Positions 1-4,295 of a DNA stretch of 6,822 bases are shown here, in pieces. Numbering within the stretch: the first letter of the stretch is position 1; each line of letters starts with the position of its first letter. A program made the position numbers and the translations under genes. The stretch comes from PALSA-555 sp036521915. GTDB taxonomy: Bacteria > Actinomycetota > Acidimicrobiia > IMCC26256 > PALSA-555. The notes below the pieces were generated by a model, which was not told where the DNA came from, searched no databases, and saw only the letters and a list, made by a program, of their open reading frames with translations. The stretch covers positions 1-6,822 of the forward strand of contig DATDGU010000368.1 of the NCBI GenBank assembly GCA_036521915.1. Reading direction: 5' to 3'.

Positions 1-78
1 CGGAAGCCAAACGGGCAGATCAGCCTCTGGATCGAGCCGGCAAACGACGAACTCCCCGCCAAAGGACCGCAGCCTCAT
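1..78 (-). CDS. ACT-domain protein, N-terminus only (runs off left edge)
   Basis: Reading leftward from an ATG at 78, the frame is open to the window edge and gives 26 residues with the pattern MRLRSFGGEFVVCRLDPEAD followed by LPVWLP. This resembles the start of the small COG3603-type ACT-domain proteins, which open with a short strand, an 'LPGEFAVCRL' core and a 'D-A-P-x-P-x-W' turn. ACT domains usually bind amino acids or other small ligands; the role of this stand-alone family is not well defined. The frame stays open upstream to a stop at 106-108, so a GTG at 102 is an alternative start. No clear Shine-Dalgarno site precedes either start. The gene diverges from hicA. The call rests on a short stretch recognised from memory. 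Confidence 0.55.
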   Translation of the reverse strand, partial: MRLRSFGGEFVVCRLDPEADLPVWLP

Positions 79-236
79 GAACTCAATCTTGTTCCACGGC
101 ACGACTTAGAAGCTCGCTCTGACCTGGACTTCACCTGCACACCGGGCTTTGGCCGTGTGCACAACCTTCTGGTCCCAGCGCGCGCCCATGGCGGTCGGAG
201 GACACCGTCGACGAGATGACCACCTTCCTGTAAATT

Positions 237-284
237 GTCTAGGGTATATTGACTTAAAGTGTCCAACGGCCCTAGACTAGAATC
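237..284 (+). promoter_or_regulatory. hicAB promoter with inverted-repeat operator candidate
   Basis: A -35 box TTGACT (249-254) and a -10 box TAGACT (273-278) are separated by 18 bp. The -10 box ends six bases before the GTG of hicA at 285, so transcription is predicted to start at or next to the start codon, giving a leaderless mRNA. No Shine-Dalgarno sequence is present, which agrees with this. The perfect 8-bp inverted repeat GTCTAGGG (237-244) / CCCTAGAC (270-277) brackets the -35 box, and its right arm covers the -10 box. Arm centres are 33 bp apart, about three helical turns. HicB antitoxins with DNA-binding domains repress their own operons, so this repeat is the obvious operator candidate; that assignment is inferred. 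Confidence 0.6.
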
Positions 285-497
285 GTGCGACGAGCTGATC
301 TGCTGAAGCGGATCGCGCGGCAGGCTCGTGCCAACAACGTGACCTGGCAGCTAGTCCGCGAAGGGCGCCAGCATGAGATCTGGCTATGCGGTGCGAAACA
401 GGTCTCGATCCCACGGCACCGGGAGATCAATACCTATACAGCAGAGGCGATCATGAAGGACTTAGCGAGTGAGCTCGGGGCGGAGTGGTGGCGATGA
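285..497 (+). CDS. hicA: HicA-family mRNA interferase toxin
   Basis: This 70-residue protein has the size and layout of HicA toxins, which adopt a double-stranded-RNA-binding fold and cleave mRNA when free of HicB. The family signature is visible: a short N-terminal helix (residues 3-15), a strand leading to GRQHEIW with the candidate catalytic His30, then the basic 'VSIPRHREINTYTAEAIMKDL' type segment (about 40-60), close to the 'VPVPRHREIN..TA..I' motif of actinobacterial HicA. The GTG start at 285 is chosen because a -10 box lies six bases upstream and the reading starts exactly where HicA homologues start. The last codon overlaps hicB by four bases (ATGA), indicating translational coupling. 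All key residues appear intact, so the toxin is probably functional. Confidence 0.87.
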   Translation: MRRADLLKRIARQARANNVTWQLVREGRQHEIWLCGAKQVSIPRHREINTYTAEAIMKDLASELGAEWWR

Positions 498-940
498 GCC
501 ACCGACGCAAGTACACGGCGCGTTGTCGAAGAACTGATGGGTGGTGGGCCATCGAAGTGCCCGAGCTGCCTGGTGTCTTCAGTCAAGCGCGACGACTCGA
601 CCAGGTCGAAGCGATGGCTCGCGACGCGATCGCCCTGTTCCTTGACGTACCCGATTCGTCCTTCGACCTCTTGGTTGAGCCGATTCTTCCTCAGGACATT
701 GAGGCGGACCTGAAGGCAGCGACCGCAGCGCGCTCTCTGGCTGACAACGCTGGGCGAGAGGCCAAAGAAGCGGTGCGGAGTGTCACGAGGCGCCTCCATG
801 ATGAGCTCGGTCTGACCGTGCGCGACGCTGGCGCCATACTCGGCGTCTCTCATCAGCGTGCGCAGCAACTACTTCGGGACCGCCCGAAGCCCACCACTCG
901 CGGAAGGCGTCCGGACCGACCCCGCACCCGGGCGTCGTAA
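494..940 (+). CDS. hicB: HicB-family antitoxin with C-terminal helix-turn-helix
   Basis: The start is set at the ATG at 494, which overlaps the hicA stop as ATGA and has GGAG at 482-485 eight bases upstream. An in-frame GTG at 485 would add three residues but would overlap that Shine-Dalgarno site. The 148-residue product opens with the HicB fold: a strand (YTARCRRTD), then WWAIEVPELPGVFSQAR (about 17-33), matching the 'G.W.A.VPELPG..SQG' core that binds and blocks HicA. A helical linker (about 65-100) leads to a helix-turn-helix at about 105-127 (LGLTVRDAGAILGVSHQRAQ), then a basic tail rich in Arg and Pro. The DNA-binding end suggests the HicAB complex represses its own promoter, where a perfect inverted repeat lies at 237-277. 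It forms a two-gene operon with hicA. Confidence 0.87.
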   Translation: MSHRRKYTARCRRTDGWWAIEVPELPGVFSQARRLDQVEAMARDAIALFLDVPDSSFDLLVEPILPQDIEADLKAATAARSLADNAGREAKEAVRSVTRRLHDELGLTVRDAGAILGVSHQRAQQLLRDRPKPTTRGRRPDRPRTRAS

Positions 941-969
941 GACGTTCAACGTTGCACCGGCCATAGACG

Positions 970-991
970 TTGATGGGATGCTGTTGGGATC
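970..991 (+). repeat. Repeat B, copy 1 (partial)
   Basis: This 22-base stretch begins TTGATGGGATGCTG and ends TTGGGATC. It matches B copy 3 at 20 of 22 positions and B copy 2 at 18 of 22. Inside the unit the motif TGATGGGATSC is itself tandem with an 11-bp period, about one helical turn. The 5' half of the longer B unit (the TCGAGTGA block) is not recognisable here. Confidence 0.6.
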
Positions 992-1058
992 CACCGCGGG
1001 TGTGCGACGACAAGATCCGGACGCCGTAATGCGCGAACAGCCAAGCCGAGTGAGGGCA

Positions 1059-1088
1059 GTCCTCTTCGACTTCAAGCGTCAGTACTGC
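1059..1088 (+). repeat. Repeat A, copy 1
   Basis: This 30-base stretch starts GTCCTCTTCGACTTCAA and ends ACTGC. It is 28/30 identical to A copy 2 at 1503-1532 in the same orientation. Its ends are nearly self-complementary (GCAGTCCT at 1056-1063 against AGTACTGC at 1081-1088, one mismatch). Read on the minus strand it encodes AVLTLEVEED. The two differences from copy 2 are one silent change (Val) and one conservative Leu/Val change, which hints that the repeat may once have been coding. Confidence 0.65.
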
Positions 1089-1181
1089 AAACTCGTTCAC
1101 TTCCCGACACTCGTGCACACTCGTCCACTTGCCGTCACTCGTTGCCCAGTCGAACCGCCCGCCCATGGGCGTCGCGGGCCA

Positions 1182-1226
1182 TCGAGTGACCGAATGTGCA
1201 ACGACTTGACGGGATGCTGATGCGAT
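1182..1226 (+). repeat. Repeat B, copy 2
   Basis: This 45-base unit is TCGAGTGA, a 12-base variable spacer, CGACTTGA, then GGGAT, CTGATG and GAT blocks separated by single variable bases. It aligns without gaps to B copy 3 at 1599-1643, with 36 of 45 positions identical and the differences concentrated in the spacer. It lies about 95 bases after A copy 1, mirroring the A-then-B order of the second unit. The conserved blocks around a variable spacer look more like protein-binding sites or a mobile-element end than random similarity. Confidence 0.6.
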
Positions 1227-1297
1227 TGGAAGCGGCGTCGCGGTAGCGGAACTAATCCGCCGGGGCGAGGTGCGCGTCGTTGATCGTGCTAAAGCGC

Positions 1298-1519
1298 TCA
1301 CGGATGTCGGTAGACGTCGGCGCGATGTCCGATGGTCAAGACGAGAACGACGCGGCGAGGATCGTCAATCCGATCGACGACTCGATAGTCGCCCCGATGG
1401 GCAGAATGCTTACCCTCGAGTTCGAACCTCAAGGGGCGCACCCTGCGCTCTCCGTTCACACAACTCGAGTGCCGCCAGCGCGTATCAGCCTTGGTAACTA
1501 CCGTCCTCTTCGACTTCAA
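1298..1519 (-). pseudogene. RelE/ParE-family toxin remnant, shortened N-terminal half
   Basis: The minus-strand frame ending at 1298 encodes a clear RelE/ParE C-terminal half: VRPLRFELEG (about residues 27-36), then HSAHRGDYRVVDRIDD (39-54) and VVLVLTIGHRADVYR (57-71). This matches the family pattern 'KPLR.EL.G..S.RRGDYRVIYRID....V.V..I.HRADVYR'. Family members are usually 85-90 residues. Here only some 26 residues precede the conserved half, the only starts are weak (TTG at 1519), and the central helices are missing, so an internal deletion or frameshift has removed part of the N-terminal domain. The usual YRVIYRID reads YRVVDRID. No RelB/Phd-type antitoxin frame is visible upstream (1520-1800 on the minus strand). 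RelE toxins cleave mRNA on the ribosome; this copy is probably dead. Its upstream flank carries repeats A and B. Confidence 0.7.
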
Positions 1520-1532
1520 CCGTCAGGACTGC
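1503..1532 (+). repeat. Repeat A, copy 2
   Basis: Second copy of the 30-base A repeat (28/30 with 1059-1088, same orientation). It lies across the 5' edge of the RelE remnant. On the minus strand it follows an ATG (1536-1534) and reads MAVLTVEVEED before a stop a few codons on. The peptide resembles the opening strand of some HicB-like antitoxins ('LTVEVE.EEDG'), a weak likeness. Confidence 0.65.
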
Positions 1533-1598
1533 CATTCCGGTCACTCGGTGTCATCCCTCGCCGGCTCGAGCCGGCCCGCTCGTAAGCATCGATTGACC

Positions 1599-1643
1599 TC
1601 GAGTGATCCCATGCGCGGCGACTTGATGGGATCCTGATGGGAT
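1599..1643 (+). repeat. Repeat B, copy 3
   Basis: This is the most regular B copy: TCGAGTGA, a 12-base spacer, CGACTTGA, then TGGGATCCTGATGGGAT. It matches copy 2 at 36/45 positions, and its last 22 bases (extending to 1644) match copy 1 at 20/22. It begins about 97 bases after the start of A copy 2, so A-B forms a larger direct-repeat unit seen at roughly 1059-1226 and 1503-1643. It lies about 80-125 bases upstream of the RelE remnant in that gene's reading direction, where an antitoxin gene or operator would be expected. Confidence 0.6.
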
Positions 1644-1659
1644 CTTCGCACCGCGCTCT

Positions 1660-1684
1660 CGTGCTTCGTCATTTGACGAGCACG
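1660..1684. terminator. GC-rich hairpin, possible terminator
   Basis: CGTGCT-CGTC pairs with GACGAGCACG to give a 10-bp stem with one bulged T and the loop ATTT. Neither side is followed by a T-run, so it does not fit a classical intrinsic terminator. It may separate the toxin-antitoxin relic region from the amidohydrolase gene. Confidence 0.3.
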
Positions 1685-1897
1685 CGCCGATACCTCAGCT
1701 GACAGCAGATCGACGCGCACTTTTCGCATCTCGGCATCGTGAGAGTTGTCGAGGCGTGCGGCTCGGAGGCGTTTGAGCTCGCGCAGAGCCGGAGGTGAGG
1801 CAAGGCAACGAGTCGGTTGTCCTCGTATATCCAGTCTGGGCCGCGAGCGGACGCGGCGGCGCTTACGCTGAGACCGACATCGACACGGGAGGGTCTC

Positions 1898-3073
1898 ATG
1901 ACCGACCTGGTGACGACCAGTTATCACCTCATCTCCGCCGATGGGCACACGATCGAACCGCCGGGCATGTGGGAGACCTATCTGCCCTCGAAGTTCCACG
2001 ATCGCATGCCCCGCCTCGTGAAAGACCCGAAGGGTGGAGACGCTTGGGAGTTGATCCCCGGCGCGCCCGCCATGCCCATCGGTCTCGTCACCAGCGCCGG
2101 CCCGTGGGGGAAGCGTTACGAAGAACTCGAGTGGTACGGGTCGACGTACGACAACATCCGCCATGGAGCCTTTGAGGGCAAGGCCCGCCTTGAGGACCAG
2201 GATCTCGACGGCGTCGACGCGGAGGTGCTCTTCCCATCGCAGCGGACCATGGGGACGTTCATGGCGCAGCCGGACGACGACTACCACTTGGCGGGTGTCG
2301 AGGCCTACAACACGTGGATGCACGACGACTTCATGGCCGTGGACCCGGCGCGCCTGATCGGCTTGTACCAGATGCCGGCGATTGACATCGGGACCTCCGT
2401 AAACCGGCTCCGAGAGGCGAAGCGTCTTGGGTACCGCGGCGTGATCCTGTCGGCCTACCCGTCTGGGGACCCGTCGCTCAGCGACGCTGATGACCCGTTC
2501 TGGGCCGCCGCAGAAGAAGAGGAGATCCCTGTGCACGTCCACGTCGGCCTCAACCAGGCGGGAGGACGCCAGCGCGGTGACGCCCGCGCCGGACGGGTGC
2601 AGGTCGAGGTGCCGCGCTTTTTGACCAAGTTGCCTGACCTCCAGGGAATGGGAGGGGCGGTCGGCGGCGCGTCGGCTTTCATGTCCGAATTCATCTACTC
2701 GGGGATGTTCGACCGGTTCCCGAGTTTGCAGCTGGTCGCGGCCGAGACCGGCGCCGGCTGGATCCCACATTTCCTCGAGCACATGGATGACCACTGGTGG
2801 CGGAACCGCACGTGGACGGATTCACAGCTGGAGCTCTTGCCAAGCGAGTACTTTCATCGGAACTGGGAGGTGACGTTCATTCGTGAGCCGTTCGCGGTCG
2901 CGGTCCGTCACTGGATTGGCATCGACAGCATGATGTGGTCAACCGACTATCCCCATCATCGTCATGATTGGCCCTACAGCCGCCGGGTGATCGAGGAATC
3001 CTTCGGCGGCGTGCCAGAGCACGAGAAGCAGCTCATGATCTGCGACAACGCCAGGGACCTCTATCGGCTGTAG
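1898..3073 (+). CDS. Amidohydrolase-2 family metal-dependent hydrolase (ACMSD-like), paralogue 1
   Basis: This 391-residue protein belongs to the amidohydrolase-2 family (TIM-barrel, one divalent metal), which includes ACMSD and other decarboxylases and hydrolases of aromatic-compound pathways. The order of motifs is right: ADGHTIEPPGMW (14-25, first-strand metal site), GVDAEVLFPS (105-114), DPFW (199-202), PVHVHVG (211-217, metal His), SGMFDRFPSLQLVAAETGAGW in two parts (268-288, with Glu283), PSEYF (315-319), WSTDYPHH (347-354, catalytic Asp350) and the family ending NARDLYRL. The first motif is D-G-H, not the H-x-H of ACMSD itself. The ATG at 1898 is chosen because GGGAGGG lies four bases upstream; an in-frame TTG at 1817 has no such site. 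Most key residues are shared with the second copy at 4285-5448. It is probably a soluble cytoplasmic enzyme; substrate unknown. Confidence 0.85.
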   Translation: MTDLVTTSYHLISADGHTIEPPGMWETYLPSKFHDRMPRLVKDPKGGDAWELIPGAPAMPIGLVTSAGPWGKRYEELEWYGSTYDNIRHGAFEGKARLEDQDLDGVDAEVLFPSQRTMGTFMAQPDDDYHLAGVEAYNTWMHDDFMAVDPARLIGLYQMPAIDIGTSVNRLREAKRLGYRGVILSAYPSGDPSLSDADDPFWAAAEEEEIPVHVHVGLNQAGGRQRGDARAGRVQVEVPRFLTKLPDLQGMGGAVGGASAFMSEFIYSGMFDRFPSLQLVAAETGAGWIPHFLEHMDDHWWRNRTWTDSQLELLPSEYFHRNWEVTFIREPFAVAVRHWIGIDSMMWSTDYPHHRHDWPYSRRVIEESFGGVPEHEKQLMICDNARDLYRL

Positions 3074-3396
3074 CTCGTGGCCGCACCTGCGGCACGAACG
3101 GGGTCAGTCGCTCCTGAAGATCAGCGGGAGGCGCTCGACCACGCGGAGCGCCGGCGTCGCGACGGGCGTCGGAAGTCTGCGAAGTGATCCAGCGACGAAA
3201 CTCGCGACCCACGAGCGACTCGCGGGATCCGGCGTGTCTCAAGGAGGCGCGCTCTGAGCGGTGCCCAACCGGGGTCATCGGCGGACTCTGGCAGGGTCAG
3301 CGACAGGCATTTTCAACGTCAGGGGACCATGCCCAGCACCGAATCGGCGCAGTTCACCCGTCCGGTCCGCTCGTCATGAACTCTGGGCCGCTGGGA
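3074..3396. other. Convergent intergenic region with hairpins
   Basis: The 323 bases between the end of the first amidohydrolase and the end of the minus-strand hydrolase hold no supported gene; short frames there resemble nothing known. Visible structures are a hairpin at 3076-3096, a perfect 7-bp stem GGCGCTC/GAGCGCC with a 9-base loop (3130-3152), the 10-bp palindrome CGTCGCGACG (3155-3164), and two copies of ACTCGCG near 3200-3225. Both genes read into this region, so the hairpins may act as terminators. Confidence 0.55.
3076..3096 (+). terminator. Hairpin just after amidohydrolase 1, possible terminator
   Basis: CGTGGCCGC pairs with GCGGCACG (one bulged G) around the loop ACCT, starting two bases after the stop codon. 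The stem is strong but no T-run follows, so termination is plausible rather than shown. Confidence 0.4.
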
Positions 3397-4260
3397 TCAC
3401 GAGAACACTTGACGCGACCAGTCGGCCAGCTGGGGGACCAGCAGGACCCAGCGCTGGAAAAGGCTTCCGCGGCCGGCTTCGCGTGCTTCGCCTCGTTCGA
3501 TCCACTCCCGGTCGCCCCAGGGCGGCTCCACGAGTCGAGCACCCGGGAGCGTGGCCGCGACCTGCTCTGACGCCTCGCGTGTGTGGTAAGCGTCGCTCTC
3601 GCCGCTGCGGAACACCAGCGCAGGAAGGTCGAGGGTGCGGGCGTCCGCGTTGGGGAGCCCCGGGACGAGCTCGTCACAGCTCGGACAGTAGGCCAGCATC
3701 CAGCGTTCCATCGTCGCGATGAACTCGCGCCGGTCCTGGTCGAGGAACCGTTGACGGTTCGACGCGTTCCGTCGAAGCACCTCCTCCCACTCGGGGAGGA
3801 CGACGACGTCCTCCATACCTCTTTCCCAGGCCTTCACAAGGGACTGCCCGCAGTAGTGCAATCCCAGGCTCATGAGTCCGAAGGCGCCGCCGCTGATCCA
3901 CCACAGCGCGAGGCCCGATGCAACGTCGCGGTGGCGCGCGGCCGTGAGCATCGACACCCGCGAACCGCCCGAACCTCCAGCGATCACGGCCGGCGTCATG
4001 TCGAGATGCGTGAGCAGCGCAGCAAGCGTGTCGGCCTGCATCGCGGATTCCGACGATCCGGTGAAGCACACGTCGGACTCCCCGCAGTTCGGTCGGTCCC
4101 AGATCAGGACCTGGTTGCCCTCGCGCGCGAGGGCCTCGGCGAGTTCCCTGACCCCGGGATAGTCCTTGCTGAACCGCCCGCCCGGGGTGATCGCCCACGG
4201 GCGGCCTTCACCGATGACCTCGTAGGAGATCGACAGACCATCGACCGTTGCGCGACCCAT
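3397..4260 (-). CDS. Alpha/beta hydrolase (MhpC-like fold)
   Basis: This 287-residue protein has the alpha/beta hydrolase core. Residues 22-30 (WAITPGGRF) occupy the oxyanion-loop position, VLIWDRPNCGESD (51-63) is the usual strand-and-turn before the nucleophile, and AGGSGGS (94-100) is the nucleophile elbow with Ser97 in a G-x-S-x-G arrangement. The acid region is FRSGESDAYHT (217-227). The normal 'P-G-x-G-H' histidine near the C-terminus is replaced by EPPWGDREW (245-253), so the catalytic base is not where expected; His226 is the only nearby candidate. Relatives open C-C bonds or esters of ring-cleavage products. The ATG at 4260 lies 24 bp from the divergent second amidohydrolase; AGGG eight bases upstream could be a weak ribosome site, but a leaderless start is also possible (TAGGGT six bases upstream). 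Paralogous amidohydrolases on both sides suggest a shared pathway. Confidence 0.82.
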   Translation of the reverse strand: MGRATVDGLSISYEVIGEGRPWAITPGGRFSKDYPGVRELAEALAREGNQVLIWDRPNCGESDVCFTGSSESAMQADTLAALLTHLDMTPAVIAGGSGGSRVSMLTAARHRDVASGLALWWISGGAFGLMSLGLHYCGQSLVKAWERGMEDVVVLPEWEEVLRRNASNRQRFLDQDRREFIATMERWMLAYCPSCDELVPGLPNADARTLDLPALVFRSGESDAYHTREASEQVAATLPGARLVEPPWGDREWIERGEAREAGRGSLFQRWVLLVPQLADWSRQVFS

Positions 4261-4295
4261 GAGCGGACCCTAACGTCCACGTCAATGTTGAACAA
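4248..4295. promoter_or_regulatory. Overlapping divergent leaderless promoters
   Basis: Two start codons face away from each other across 24 bp (4261-4284). For the plus-strand amidohydrolase: TTGCGC (4248-4253), a 17-bp spacer, TAACGT (4271-4276), then eight bases to the ATG at 4285. For the minus-strand hydrolase: TTGTTC (plus-strand GAACAA at 4290-4295), a 17-bp spacer, TAGGGT (plus-strand ACCCTA, 4267-4272), then six bases to the ATG at 4260. The two -10 boxes share the bases TA at 4271-4272, and each -35 box lies inside the coding region of the opposite gene. Box matches are moderate, especially at the -35 positions, but the spacing is ideal for both. Actinobacteria commonly use such leaderless starts. 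Confidence 0.5.

Larger units (their letters stand above)
941..1297. other. Gene-free stretch with repeats, downstream of hicB
   Basis: No convincing gene lies in these 357 bases. Frames on both strands are broken or have protein sequences that resemble no family I know. What it holds is repeats: B copy 1 (970-991), A copy 1 (1059-1088), B copy 2 (1182-1226), and several scattered TCACTCG / CGAGTGA heptamers (for example 1046-1052 and 1183-1189). A short hairpin with arms GCGGA and TCCGC lies near 1247-1261. On the minus strand, A copy 1 lies in an open frame reading AVLTLEVEED, which recurs at A copy 2. The region reads as decayed sequence between two toxin-antitoxin remnants. Confidence 0.6.
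1520..1897. other. Gene-free stretch upstream of the first amidohydrolase
   Basis: No intact gene is supported in these 378 bases. They contain the end of A copy 2, B copy 3 (1599-1643), a hairpin (1660-1684) and the Shine-Dalgarno site GGGAGGG (1887-1893) of the following gene. A minus-strand frame is open across most of the stretch, but it continues antisense through the amidohydrolase and its product resembles no family, so it is discounted. No convincing -35/-10 pair for the amidohydrolase was found. Confidence 0.55.

Noticed and set aside
75..266. Minus-strand 63-codon frame across the hicA promoter region
   Set aside because: It has no family resemblance and overlaps the promoter of hicA and the start of the ACT-domain frame.
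783..1301. Minus-strand frame of 172 codons overlapping the end of hicB
   Set aside because: It overlaps hicB antisense and shows no overall family; only the short AVLTLEVEED segment is noteworthy and is reported with repeat A.
941..1650. CRISPR array
   Set aside because: Repeats are two or three in number, unevenly spaced (over 200 bases apart) and diverged, with no spacer-like regularity and no cas genes.
1606..1671. Minus-strand peptide containing SHQDPIKS as a gene start
   Set aside because: It is simply the translation of repeat B; the sibling copies do not keep a common frame or protein around it.
1541..2794. Long open minus-strand frame (417 codons) opposite amidohydrolase 1
   Set aside because: It is antisense to a gene with clear family motifs, its product resembles nothing known, and such shadow frames are common in high-GC DNA.
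3583..4284. Open plus-strand frame extending amidohydrolase 2 upstream by 234 codons
   Set aside because: It runs antisense through the well-supported hydrolase and shows no domain; the conserved protein starts just after the ATG at 4285.
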